Assembly (NCBI RefSeq): GCF_016745505.1
Contig: NZ_JAERUC010000086.1
Location: 87,801 to 151,800 of the forward strand
Reading direction: 5' to 3'
Length of the DNA: 64,000 nucleotides
From: Streptomyces silvae
GTDB taxonomy: Bacteria > Actinomycetota > Actinomycetes > Streptomycetales > Streptomycetaceae
Positions 56,308 through 64,000 of this stretch are shown in pieces. The first letter of the stretch is position 1; the number at the start of each line of letters is the position of its first letter. A program made the translations under genes and the position numbers. Below the pieces are notes generated by a model. The model was given only the letters and a program-made list of their open reading frames with translations. It had not been told where the DNA came from and did no database searches.

Positions 56308-57215
56308 CCACCATGACCAAGACAGACGCACCCACCGGCACCACCGTCCTCGACGCCAGCGGCGTCACCATGCGCTTCGGCGGCCTCACCGCCGTACGCG
56401 GCGTCGACCTCACCGTCAACGCGGGCGAGATCGTCGGCCTCATCGGCCCCAACGGCGCAGGCAAGACCACCTTCTTCAACTGCCTCACCGGCCTCTACGT
56501 CCCCACCGAGGGCAAGGTCAGCTACAAGGGCACCGTCCTGCCGCCCAAGCCCCACCTCGTCACCCAGGCAGGCATCGCCCGCACCTTCCAGAACATCCGC
56601 CTCTTCGCCAACATGACCGTCCTGGAGAACGTCCTCGTCGGACGCCACACCAGGACCAAGGAAGGCCTCTGGTCCGCCCTCCTGCGCCTCCCCGGCTACA
56701 AGAAGGCGGAGAACGCCAGCCGCGAACGCTGCATGGAACTCCTCGAGTTCATCGGCCTCGCCGACAAGGCCGACCACCTCGCGCGCAACCTCCCCTACGG
56801 AGACCAGCGCAAGCTGGAGATCGCCCGCGCCCTCGCCAGCGACCCCGGTCTCCTCCTCCTGGACGAGCCCACCGCCGGCATGAACCCCCAGGAAACCCGC
56901 GTCACCGAAGAGCTCATCTTCGCCATCCGGGACCAGGGCATCGCCATCCTCGTCATCGAGCACGACATGCGGTTCATCTTCAACCTCTGCGACCGCGTCG
57001 CCGTCCTCGTCCAGGGCGAAAAACTCGTCGAGGGCACCGCCCCCGTCGTCCAGGGCGACGAACGTGTCGTCGCCGCCTACCTCGGCACCCCCTTCGAAGG
57101 CGCCCCCGGCGCCGAAGAAGCCGCCGAGGTCGAAGCCGCCGAAGCCACGGCGGCCGGCACGGCCAAGGCCGACACCACCACCCCCACCACCACCGAGGAG
57201 GAGGACACCCGATGA
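56304..57215 (+). CDS. livG: branched-chain amino acid ABC transporter ATP-binding protein LivG
   Basis: The 303-residue ABC ATPase has Walker A LIGPNGAGKTTFFN, the LivG loop GIARTFQNIRLFANMTVLEN, signature region NLPYGDQRKLEIARAL, Walker B LLLLDEPTAGMNP and IEHDMRFIFNLCDRVAVL. The last 45 residues are an acidic Ala/Glu/Thr tail not needed for the fold. I chose the overlapping GTG at 56304 (ATG three codons later is the alternative). The stop overlaps livF by ATGA. Confidence 0.95.
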   Translation: MTTMTKTDAPTGTTVLDASGVTMRFGGLTAVRGVDLTVNAGEIVGLIGPNGAGKTTFFNCLTGLYVPTEGKVSYKGTVLPPKPHLVTQAGIARTFQNIRLFANMTVLENVLVGRHTRTKEGLWSALLRLPGYKKAENASRERCMELLEFIGLADKADHLARNLPYGDQRKLEIARALASDPGLLLLDEPTAGMNPQETRVTEELIFAIRDQGIAILVIEHDMRFIFNLCDRVAVLVQGEKLVEGTAPVVQGDERVVAAYLGTPFEGAPGAEEAAEVEAAEATAAGTAKADTTTPTTTEEEDTR

Positions 57216-57928
57216 CCGCACTGCTCGAGGTCGAGGACCTCCGCGTCGCCTACGGCAAGATCGAAGCCGTCAAGGGCATCTCCTTCACCGTCGAGGCCGG
57301 CCAGGTCGTCACCCTCATCGGCACCAACGGCGCGGGCAAGACCACCACCCTGCGCACCCTCTCCGGACTCCTCAAGCCGGCCGGCGGCCGCATCCTCTTC
57401 GAAGGCAAGCCGCTCACCAACATCCCGGCACACAAGATCGTCTCCCTGGGCATCGCCCACTCCCCCGAGGGACGCCACATCTTCCCCCGGCTGACGATCG
57501 CCGAGAACCTCCTCCTCGGCGCCTACCTCCGCAACGACAAGGCAGGCATCGAGAAGGACGTCCAGCGCGCCTACGACCTCTTCCCCATCCTCGGGGAACG
57601 ACGGAAGCAGGCCGCCGGAACCCTCTCCGGAGGCGAACAGCAGATGCTCGCCATGGGACGCGCGCTCATGTCCCAGCCCAAGCTGCTCATGCTCGACGAG
57701 CCCTCCATGGGCCTCTCCCCGATCATGATGCAGAAGATCATGGAGACCATCGTCGAGCTCAAGGCGTCGGGCACCACGATCCTGCTCGTCGAGCAGAACG
57801 CCCAGGCAGCCCTCTCCCTCGCGGACCAGGGCCACGTCATGGAGGTCGGCAAGGTCGTCCTCTCCGGCACCGGCGCCGACCTCCTCCACGACGAGTCGGT
57901 CCGCAAGGCCTACCTCGGCGAGGACTGA
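57212..57928 (+). CDS. livF: branched-chain amino acid ABC transporter ATP-binding protein LivF
   Basis: The 238-residue ABC ATPase has Walker A LIGTNGAGKTTTLRTL, signature LSGGEQQMLAMGRAL, Walker B LLMLDEPSMGLSP and VEQNAQAALSLAD. It pairs with LivG to drive transport. Last gene of the liv operon, coupled to livG by ATGA, followed by a long terminator. Confidence 0.96.
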   Translation: MTALLEVEDLRVAYGKIEAVKGISFTVEAGQVVTLIGTNGAGKTTTLRTLSGLLKPAGGRILFEGKPLTNIPAHKIVSLGIAHSPEGRHIFPRLTIAENLLLGAYLRNDKAGIEKDVQRAYDLFPILGERRKQAAGTLSGGEQQMLAMGRALMSQPKLLMLDEPSMGLSPIMMQKIMETIVELKASGTTILLVEQNAQAALSLADQGHVMEVGKVVLSGTGADLLHDESVRKAYLGED

Positions 57929-57945
57929 GCAGCACCCACGCACAC

Positions 57946-57987
57946 GAGAAGGGCCCGCCCCCGGGTGTCCGGGGGCGGGCCCTTCTC
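57946..57987. terminator. bidirectional terminator between livF and ANTAR regulator
   Basis: A perfect 19-bp stem (57946-57964 with 57969-57987, arm GAGAAGGGCCCGCCCCCGG) closes a four-base loop. It serves the two convergent genes. Confidence 0.9.
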
Positions 57988-58004
57988 CGTACGCGCGTAC
58001 GGGA

Positions 58005-58661
58005 CTACTCGGCAGCCTTCTTCTTCTCCTCGGCATCCTCGATCAGCGCCTCGGCGAGCTGCTGCATCGACATACGCCGGTCCATCGACGTCTTCTGGAT
58101 CCAGCGGAACGCCGCCGGCTCGGAGAGCCCGTAATCCGTCTGCAGGATGCTCTTCGCCCGGTCCACCAGCTTCCGGGTCTCCAGCCGCTGCGAGAGGTCC
58201 GCGATCTCGCTCTCCAGCGCCTTCAGCTCCGCGAACCGGGACACGGCCATCTCGATGGCCGGAACCACGTCGCTCTTGCTGAACGGCTTCACGAGGTACG
58301 CCATCGCCCCGGCGTCCCGGGCCCGCTCGACGAGGTCGCGCTGCGAGAAGGCGGTGAGCATCAGCACGGGGGCGATGGACTCCTCCGTGATCTTCTCGGC
58401 GGCGGAGATCCCGTCGAGGACCGGCATCTTCACATCGAGGATCACGAGGTCCGGACGGTGCTCCCGCGCCAGCTCGACGGCCTGCTGCCCGTCCCCGGCC
58501 TCGCCGACGACCGAGTAGCCCTCTTCCTCCAGCATCTCTTTGAGGTCGAGACGGATGAGCGCCTCGTCCTCGGCGATGACGACGCGGGTCGTCAGCGGCG
58601 GGACGTGCGACTTGTCGTCGTCGACGGCGTCTACGGGCTGGGGCGACTCGGGGGTGGTCAC
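58005..58661 (-). CDS. pdtaR: ANTAR-domain response regulator (PdtaR-like)
   Basis: The 218-residue protein has a receiver domain (about 25-140) with acidic pocket AEDEALIR, phosphoacceptor Asp76 in LVILDVKMPVLDG, and TAFSQRD and KPF switch residues. A coiled linker (LKALESEIADLSQRLETR) precedes the RNA-binding ANTAR domain (about 155-210: DRAKSILQTDYGLSEPAAFRWIQ). When phosphorylated, ANTAR proteins bind paired hexaloop RNA hairpins and prevent termination. The partner histidine kinase is not in the window. The 20-residue N-terminal extension is acidic. Confidence 0.94.
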   Translation of the reverse strand: MTTPESPQPVDAVDDDKSHVPPLTTRVVIAEDEALIRLDLKEMLEEEGYSVVGEAGDGQQAVELAREHRPDLVILDVKMPVLDGISAAEKITEESIAPVLMLTAFSQRDLVERARDAGAMAYLVKPFSKSDVVPAIEMAVSRFAELKALESEIADLSQRLETRKLVDRAKSILQTDYGLSEPAAFRWIQKTSMDRRMSMQQLAEALIEDAEEKKKAAE

Positions 58662-58760
58662 GGGGCTCCTTGGTCAAGACAGGGGTGCTGCTCCCAAGAG
58701 CCTACCTAGCTACGATAAGCTGGATCATCAGCGGGTCGAAGTAAACCTTCGATTTATCGC

Positions 58761-58835
58761 GCCCCGGTAGTCCAATTGGTTAGAGACAATGGATTCAAAA
58801 CCCATACAGTGTCGGTTCGAGTCCGACTCGGGGTA
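58761..58835 (+). tRNA. tRNA with CAA anticodon (nominally Leu), class I shape
   Basis: The cloverleaf is clear: a 7-bp acceptor stem (GCCCCGG with TCGGGGT, G-T pairs at both ends), a D-arm GTC/GAC with loop AATTGGTTAGA, and a T-arm GTCGG-TTCGAGT-CCGAC. The anticodon loop TTCAAAA gives CAA at 58796-58798. The variable loop is only about five bases (ACAGT), whereas bacterial tRNA-Leu normally has a long variable arm. The anticodon stem ATGGA/CCCAT ends in an A-C mismatch next to the loop. CCA is not encoded. Identity as Leu is doubtful. Confidence 0.85.
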
Positions 58836-58954
58836 CTTTCCTTAGATTCCAAGGTTGATCGCGCGTCTTCGACGGCGCGCCCGCCATCTCCGTAGCCCGA
58901 CGGGCGTCCGTCGCCCTCATGGACGCTCACGTCGGGCCGAAGTACTGACGACCG

Positions 58955-60388
58955 TCACTCCGGGCTGTCGTCCTCGCCGATGTGGTGCACCCGTACCAGG
59001 TTCGTCGAGCCGGCGACCCCCGGCGGGGACCCAGCCGTGATGACCACGATGTCGCCCTTCTGGCAGCGACCGATCCGCAGCAGTTCCTCGTCCACCTGCG
59101 CCACCATCGCGTCCGTCGACTCCACGTGCGGCCCCAGGAACGTCTCGACGCCCCACGTCAGGTTCAGCTGGGCGCGGGTGGCCGTGTCCGGGGTGAAGGC
59201 GAGGAGCGGGATCGGGGAGCGGTAGCGGGAGAGGCGCTTGACGGTGTCGCCGCTCTGGGTGAAGGCCACCAGGAACTTGGCGCCGAGGAAGTCGCCCATC
59301 TCGGCTGCCGCGCGGGCGACCGCGCCGCCCTGGGTGCGGGGCTTGTTGCGGTCGGTGAGGGGCGGGAGGCCCTTGGCGAGGATGTCCTCCTCGGCCGCTT
59401 CGACGATGCGGGCCATGGTGCGGACGGTCTCGACGGGGTACTTGCCGACGCTGGTCTCGCCGGACAGCATCACGGCGTCGGTGCCGTCGATGACGGCGTT
59501 GGCGACGTCGGAGGCTTCGGCACGTGTGGGGCGGGAGTTGTCGATCATCGAGTCGAGCATCTGGGTGGCGACGATGACCGGCTTGGCGTTGCGCTTGGCG
59601 AGCTTGATGGCGCGCTTCTGGACGATCGGGACCTGTTCCAGGGGCATTTCGACGCCGAGGTCGCCGCGGGCGACCATGATGCCGTCGAAGGCGGCGACGA
59701 TGTCGTCGATGTTGTCGACGGCCTGGGGTTTCTCGACCTTGGCGATGACGGGGAGGCGGCGGTCCTCCTCGTCCATGATGCGGTGGACGTCGTCGATGTC
59801 GCGTCCGCTGCGGACGAAGGAGAGGGCGATGACGTCGGCGCCGGTGCGGAGGGCCCAGCGGAGGTCGTCGATGTCCTTCTCGGAGAGGGCGGGGACGGAG
59901 ACGGCGACGCCGGGGAGGTTGAGTCCCTTGTGGTCGGAGACCATGCCGCCTTCGATGACGGTGGTGTGGACGCGGGGTCCGTCCACCTCGGTGACTTCGA
60001 GGGTGACGCGGCCGTCGTCGATGAGGATGCGTTCGCCGGCGGTGACGTCGGAGGCGAGGCCGTCGTAGGTGGTTCCGCAGGTGGTGCGGTCGCCTTCCAT
60101 GGGTTCGACGGTGATGGTGAAGTCGTCGCCGCGTTCAAGGAGTACGGGGCCTTCGGCGAAGCGGCCGAGGCGGATCTTCGGGCCTTGAAGGTCGGCGAGG
60201 ATTCCTACGCTGCGGCCGGTTTCCTCGGATGCTTTGCGTACGTGGCGGTAGCGCTGTTCGTGTTCGGTGTAGCTGCCGTGGCTGAGGTTGAGGCGGGCGA
60301 TGTCCATTCCCGCTTCGACGAGTGCCTTGATCTGCTCGTATGTGTCGGTTGCGGGTCCCAGGGTACAAACGATTTTTGCTCGGCGCAT
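58955..60388 (-). CDS. pyk: pyruvate kinase
   Basis: The full-length 477-residue protein has MRRAKIVCTLGPATDTYEQI, ARLNLSHGSYTEHEQRY, LADLQGPKIRLGRF, VIAKVEKPQAVDNID with the active-site Lys, GIMVARGDLGVEMPLEQVP, ATQMLDSMIDNSRPTRAE and SGETSVGKYPVE. It converts phosphoenolpyruvate and ADP to pyruvate and ATP. A C-terminal allosteric domain is present without an extra PEP-utiliser domain. Inverted repeats upstream may be regulatory. Confidence 0.97.
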   Translation of the reverse strand: MRRAKIVCTLGPATDTYEQIKALVEAGMDIARLNLSHGSYTEHEQRYRHVRKASEETGRSVGILADLQGPKIRLGRFAEGPVLLERGDDFTITVEPMEGDRTTCGTTYDGLASDVTAGERILIDDGRVTLEVTEVDGPRVHTTVIEGGMVSDHKGLNLPGVAVSVPALSEKDIDDLRWALRTGADVIALSFVRSGRDIDDVHRIMDEEDRRLPVIAKVEKPQAVDNIDDIVAAFDGIMVARGDLGVEMPLEQVPIVQKRAIKLAKRNAKPVIVATQMLDSMIDNSRPTRAEASDVANAVIDGTDAVMLSGETSVGKYPVETVRTMARIVEAAEEDILAKGLPPLTDRNKPRTQGGAVARAAAEMGDFLGAKFLVAFTQSGDTVKRLSRYRSPIPLLAFTPDTATRAQLNLTWGVETFLGPHVESTDAMVAQVDEELLRIGRCQKGDIVVITAGSPPGVAGSTNLVRVHHIGEDDSPE

Positions 60389-60404
60389 GGTTCGAGCCTA
60401 GACC

Positions 60405-60422
60405 TTACCTGCGGGTAGGTAA
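60405..60422. promoter_or_regulatory. inverted repeat upstream of pyk
   Basis: TTACCT-N6-AGGTAA (60405-60422) lies 17 bases before the leftward pyk start. A second inverted repeat, CCTTTC-GGT-GAAAGG, is at 60448-60462. Either could be an operator; no regulator is adjacent. Confidence 0.4.
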
Positions 60423-60669
60423 TTGTCTCTGCATGACTGTCCAACAGCCTTTCGGTGAAAGGTTATTGACAAGTGTTGAATTGTGCGGCGGGGCGCTCCG
60501 ATGAGCGTTCGCGCGGGCGCCCTGGCAGCTCGGCCGGCGGTCGGCCGGTGGGTCGGCGGGGTGGCGGCGGAGCTGCTGGTCACCAGATCGAAACCTGTTG
60601 GGGGTGTTGCGGGTGGGGGTGGCTGGGCCAGAATCTACGCGCGTTGTTCGCAGACACGAGGAGTCAAGG

Positions 60670-62484
60670 ATGCCGTTGAACCGTAGGACGTTTCTGGGCC
60701 GTTCGGCTGTCGCCGGTGCGGGTGTGGCGCTGGGCGGAGGGGTCGTCGGCGCGGGGCAAGCGGCGGCCTCGGAGGCGAAGGGGCACGGTCACGGGCGTCC
60801 GCAGAAGCGGTACTCGTTCACGGTGATGGGGACGACGGACCTGCACGGCAATGTCTTCAACTGGGACTACTTCACGGACAAGGAGTTCGACGACTCGGCG
60901 CACAACGACGTCGGGCTGGCGAAGATCTCGACGCTGGTGGACCAGATCCGTGAGGACCGGGGCCGTCGGAACACGTTGCTGATCGACGCGGGTGACACGA
61001 TCCAGGGCACGCAGTTGTCGTACTACTACGCGAAGATCGATCCGATCACGGCGAAGCGTGGTCCGGTGCATCCGATGGCGCAGGCGATGAACAAGATCGG
61101 CTATGACGCGGCGGCGCTCGGGAATCATGAGTTCAACTACGGCATTCCGGTGTTGCGGAAGTTCGAGGAGCAGTGTGATTTCCCGCTGCTGGGTGCGAAT
61201 GCGCTGGATGCGAAGACGCTGCGGCCGGCGTTCGCCCCGTATGTGATCAAGCGGGTGCGTACGCCGCACGGTCGTGATGTGCGGGTGGCGGTGCTGGGGC
61301 TGACGAATCCCGGTATCGCGATCTGGGACAAGGCGAATGTGGGCGGGAAGATGGTGTTCCCGGGTCTTGAGGAGCAGGCGGCGAAGTGGGTGCCGAAGCT
61401 TCGTTCGATGGGTGCGGATGTGGTGATCGTTTCGGCGCATTCGGGTTCGTCGGGTACGTCGTCGTACGGGGACCAGTTGCCGTACATCGAGAACGCGGCG
61501 GGTCTGGTGGCGGAGCAGGTGCCGGGGATCGATGCGATTCTGGTGGGTCACGCGCACTCGGAGATTCCTGAGTATTTCGTGACGAACAAGAAGACGGGGA
61601 AGAAGGTCGTTCTCTCGGAGCCGTTGAAGTGGGGGCAGCGGTTGACGCTGTTCGATTTCGATCTGGTGTGGGAGAAGGGCCGTTGGGTGGTCGAGAAGGT
61701 CGGTGCTTCGGTGCTGAACTCGAACACGGTGGCGGAGGACCCGCGGATCACGTCGTTGCTCGGGGATGAGCACACGAAGGTGGTGGCGTACGTGAATCAG
61801 GTGATCGGTACGTCGGTGGTGGCGATGTCGACGGCGGAGGCGCCGTGGAAGGACGAGCCGGTCATCGATCTGATCAACCTGGTGCAGGCGGAGACCGTGA
61901 AGGAGGCGCTGGCGGGTGGTGAGTACGCGGAGCTGCCGGTGCTGTCGCAGGCGGCGTGCTTCTCGCGTACGGCGTCGATCCCTGCGGGTGAGGTGACGAT
62001 CAAGGATGCTGCGGGACTGTATCCGTTCGAGAACACGCTGGAGGCGCGGCTGCTGACGGGGGCGCAGCTGAAGGACTATCTGGAGTATTCGGCGCGGTAC
62101 TACGTGCAGACGGCGGCGGGGGCTCCGGTGGACACGTCGAAGTTGACGAATGCGGAGGATATTCCGGATTACAACTATGACGTGGTGTCGGGCGTGACGT
62201 ATGACATCGATATTGCGAAGCCTGTGGGTTCGCGGATCGTGGGGTTGTCGTTCGAGGGGGCGCCGGTGGATCCGGCGGCGCAGTTCGTGTTCGCGGTGAA
62301 CAATTACCGGGCGAGTGGTGGGGGTAACTTCCCGCATGTGCCGGGTGCGAAGCAGTTGTGGGCGAATTCGGACGAGATCCGGAACACGATCATCGGGTGG
62401 GTGCAGGCGAAGGGGTCGGTGGATCCGGCGGAGTTCGCGTCGGTGGACTGGCGTCTGACGCGGGATGGTGTGCCGGTGTTCTGA
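60670..62484 (+). CDS. Tat-exported bifunctional metallophosphatase/5'-nucleotidase
   Basis: The 604-residue protein starts with a twin-arginine signal (NRRTFLGRSAVAGAG, cleavage near 32) and a His-rich GHGHG stretch. The N-terminal calcineurin-like domain has TTDLHGNVFNWDY, DAGDTIQG, LGNHEFNYG, VSAHSG and GHAHSEIP metal ligands. The C-terminal nucleotide-binding domain has YPFENTLEARLLTGAQLKDYLE (ends given) and NNYRASGGGNFPH. It should release phosphate from extracellular nucleotides or 2',3'-cyclic nucleotides. ATG 60670 has GAGGAG six bases upstream. Confidence 0.94.
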   Translation: MPLNRRTFLGRSAVAGAGVALGGGVVGAGQAAASEAKGHGHGRPQKRYSFTVMGTTDLHGNVFNWDYFTDKEFDDSAHNDVGLAKISTLVDQIREDRGRRNTLLIDAGDTIQGTQLSYYYAKIDPITAKRGPVHPMAQAMNKIGYDAAALGNHEFNYGIPVLRKFEEQCDFPLLGANALDAKTLRPAFAPYVIKRVRTPHGRDVRVAVLGLTNPGIAIWDKANVGGKMVFPGLEEQAAKWVPKLRSMGADVVIVSAHSGSSGTSSYGDQLPYIENAAGLVAEQVPGIDAILVGHAHSEIPEYFVTNKKTGKKVVLSEPLKWGQRLTLFDFDLVWEKGRWVVEKVGASVLNSNTVAEDPRITSLLGDEHTKVVAYVNQVIGTSVVAMSTAEAPWKDEPVIDLINLVQAETVKEALAGGEYAELPVLSQAACFSRTASIPAGEVTIKDAAGLYPFENTLEARLLTGAQLKDYLEYSARYYVQTAAGAPVDTSKLTNAEDIPDYNYDVVSGVTYDIDIAKPVGSRIVGLSFEGAPVDPAAQFVFAVNNYRASGGGNFPHVPGAKQLWANSDEIRNTIIGWVQAKGSVDPAEFASVDWRLTRDGVPVF

Positions 62485-62512
62485 CCGGGGTTTCACGCTG
62501 GTGGTGTGTGGT

Positions 62513-62545
62513 GGCCGTCCTCCCTGTGTCTTGGGGAGGGCGGCC
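62513..62545. terminator. bidirectional terminator hairpin
   Basis: GGCCGTCCTCCC (62513-62524) pairs with GGGAGGGCGGCC (62534-62545), one G-T pair, between the convergent nucleotidase gene and the next leftward gene. Confidence 0.8.
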
Positions 62546-62564
62546 TGTGTGCGTGCGGTGGTGG

Positions 62565-63842
62565 TCAGAAGCCGTCTTCGTCGAGTTCGGTGATGCCGGC
62601 GATGAAGTACTCCCACTGGGCTCCGCTGGGGCGTTGGGAGTTGAGTGTGCCGGGTGCGAGTGCGTCCATCTCCGTGAGGAAGTCGTTCTTCGGGTCTTCG
62701 TCCGGGCGTGGGTGCCAGCAGGCGTCCATGTAGCGGCGTACGCCTTCGAGGAGGCGGGTGAAGTGGTCGAGGTCCGGGGAGAGCCGGATGCGCTCGGCGG
62801 CGTGGACGAGATGGACGCTGCCGTCGCGGCGGTGCAGGTGGAGGGTGCCGTGCGGGGTGGTGCCGAGGGGCAGCAGGTCGGCCGGGTCGGTGCCGTCCGG
62901 CAGTGCTGCTGCCGGTGTGGCTGCCGCGTCCTGAGGTGTCATGTCTTTGGCGGGGCAGGGGGTGAAGGTCGTCCAGCCGCAGGCCCACCGGGCTGGTAGT
63001 CCGATGTCCCGGAGGTGCCGTCGGGCGGCGGGGTGTTCGAGGGTGGTGGGCAGTTCGGGTTCGGGGATGCGGATGACGTCGACGGGGGCGAAGGCGTCGT
63101 CGATGCGCTGGGCGGTGAGCGGGCCGGTGGGTGCGGGGTGGGTCGGTATCCGGCCCGGTGTGCCGTGCTCCGCGGAGTCGTGGTCGAGGAAGTCGCGTGG
63201 CCAGTCGCGGAGTACGTCCGGGTCGGTTTCCAGGAGGGCGAGGCCGCAGGTGTCTGCGATGAGGTGGCGCGTTCGGCCGTCGGGGGCCGTGAGTGGGGTG
63301 GCGTGGGTCCAGCTCTCGGGTGCGTAGAGCTCCAGGTCGTCCAGGCGGGGTGTCCCGTCGGGTGGGGTGGGGAGGGGCCGGCAGTCCTCGTGTGGTGGGG
63401 CCGGTGTCCGTTCCCCGGTTTCGAGGTCGAGCCAGGTGTTCTCCCAGGCTGCTTTGACTCTCAGGAGCTGTCGGCCGTTGTGGGGTTGCAGTCCCGGGGG
63501 CTTGAGGTGGGTGAGGTTGGGGTGGGCGATGTAGTGGCCCACCGGGCGCCACCAGGCCCATACCGTCCGCCAGGGCATGCCGGGTTCGGCGGCGGCGAGC
63601 TGCCGGGCGTAGGTCTCGTGTCCGAGCATGGTGGCGGCGAAGTGGAGCCAGGCCGCGAATTCGGCGCGGCTCACCTCCGTACCGCCGAATATCGCTTCGG
63701 CCTGCTGGAACACGTCGCGGCCCGGGTGGGGTCCGGGGGCCGTGTTCTCGATGTGTGCGCGGATCGCTGTGCGGTCGGTGTCCAGGAGGCGTGCCGGGTC
63801 GTCCAGCACGTTGTCCGGCAGTTCGCTCGTCCCGTTGCTCAT
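62565..63842 (-). CDS. hypothetical protein with possible SUKH-like C-terminal domain
   Basis: The 425-residue soluble, Pro/Trp-rich protein is not confidently recognised. Residues 1-150 are helical (FAAWLHFAATMLGHETYARQ, PWRTVWAWWRPVGHYIAHPN); the middle holds DDLELYAPESWTH. The C-terminal 170 residues (GLPARWACGWTTFTPC, LLPLGTTPHGTLHLHRRDGS, RYMDACWHPRPDEDPKNDFL) vaguely resemble SUKH-4-type immunity proteins, which carry a similar strand-rich core and end in a helix. No toxin gene is visible next to it, though the right neighbour is cut off. ATG start at 63842. Confidence 0.6.
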   Translation of the reverse strand: MSNGTSELPDNVLDDPARLLDTDRTAIRAHIENTAPGPHPGRDVFQQAEAIFGGTEVSRAEFAAWLHFAATMLGHETYARQLAAAEPGMPWRTVWAWWRPVGHYIAHPNLTHLKPPGLQPHNGRQLLRVKAAWENTWLDLETGERTPAPPHEDCRPLPTPPDGTPRLDDLELYAPESWTHATPLTAPDGRTRHLIADTCGLALLETDPDVLRDWPRDFLDHDSAEHGTPGRIPTHPAPTGPLTAQRIDDAFAPVDVIRIPEPELPTTLEHPAARRHLRDIGLPARWACGWTTFTPCPAKDMTPQDAAATPAAALPDGTDPADLLPLGTTPHGTLHLHRRDGSVHLVHAAERIRLSPDLDHFTRLLEGVRRYMDACWHPRPDEDPKNDFLTEMDALAPGTLNSQRPSGAQWEYFIAGITELDEDGF

Positions 63843-63891
63843 GGGTCCATCGTGGCAGCGGGGTGGGCGGGTTCGGCTGCGGGCGGTCAGG

Positions 63892-64000
63892 TCAGCGGGT
63901 CCGTCCGAGGGGGGTGCGGGGGTGGCCTTGGCCGGGGACGGCGGGGGTGGGGTGGGGGGTGAGGCCGAAGGTGGTGAAGGCGGTGCGTTGTGGGAGGGGG
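63892..64000 (-). CDS. possible C-terminal end of a further gene (cut by window edge)
   Basis: An open frame enters from the right edge and stops at TGA 63892-63894, reading QRTAFTTFGLTPHPTPAVPG and then PRTPLGRTR. It is open over 35 codons and Pro/Thr-rich with a Streptomyces-like codon bias. Too short to name, and the reading could be chance in such GC-rich DNA. Confidence 0.35.
   Translation of the reverse strand, partial: PLPQRTAFTTFGLTPHPTPAVPGQGHPRTPLGRTR

Noticed and set aside
60664..63561. Long minus-strand open frame opposite the nucleotidase
   Set aside because: Arg/His-rich antisense shadow of a well-supported gene; no recognisable domain.

Overview
The window is about 64 kb of very GC-rich DNA from a Streptomyces (or close streptomycete) chromosome. 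The signs are the G/C-ending codon use, many GTG starts, long U-tract-free hairpin terminators, twin-arginine signal peptides, a mycothiol-type maleylpyruvate isomerase homologue, and a gene order (uvrA, terC, uvrB, glycerophosphodiesterase, ogt ... coaE, rpsA, polA, liv operon, ANTAR regulator, pyk) that I recognise from memory as typical Streptomyces core.

Layout. 1-8.0 kb: uvrA 5' end, a mycothiol-type enzyme, an MBL hydrolase, terC under a manganese (yybP-ykoY) riboswitch, two TerD proteins (one fused to an FtsK/HerA-like domain) and uvrB. 8-11.3 kb: MHYT sensor, secreted glycerophosphodiesterase, ogt, a uridine-kinase-like protein. 11.4-20 kb: a leftward nitrogen operon (urea transporter, ureA, a CbiX-like His-rich protein, ureB, ureC, ureF, ureG, ureD, amt). 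Its promoter-proximal end is fused to the remains of a divergent fluoride-exporter operon (crcB1 remnant, intact crcB2). 20-36 kb: mostly single genes, including a divergent HxlR regulator/aminotransferase-C39 peptidase locus, a SWIM/SNF2 helicase pair, a slipin, coaE, a PAC2 protein and a Tat-exported flavin amine oxidase. 36-37.5 kb: a short threonyl-tRNA synthetase, frameshifted at a C8 run, preceded by what looks like a leaderless Thr-codon attenuator. 37.6-48.6 kb: rpsA with a clear promoter, a methyltransferase, hrpB, a secreted transglycosylase-like protein, a DUF4184 membrane protein and polA. 48.8-57.9 kb: a YdeP-type molybdopterin oxidoreductase, a thioesterase and a five-gene branched-chain amino acid ABC transporter. 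58-64 kb: an ANTAR response regulator, an odd tRNA with a CAA anticodon, pyk, a Tat-exported 5'-nucleotidase, an unrecognised 425-residue protein and a fragment at the edge.

How the genes work together. The strongest systems are the metal-linked TerC/TerD group with an ON-type translational riboswitch visible by base pairing, and the urease operon. The operon carries all the usual urease genes except ureE and has a histidine-rich CbiX-like protein instead, and it ends with an ammonium transporter, so urea uptake, hydrolysis and ammonium movement are linked. The liv genes form one operon with a hairpin after the binding-protein gene that probably sets subunit ratios. Near 58.9 kb the plus strand changes from C-rich to G-rich, independent of gene direction.

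All calls are from reading the sequence; no database search was run.
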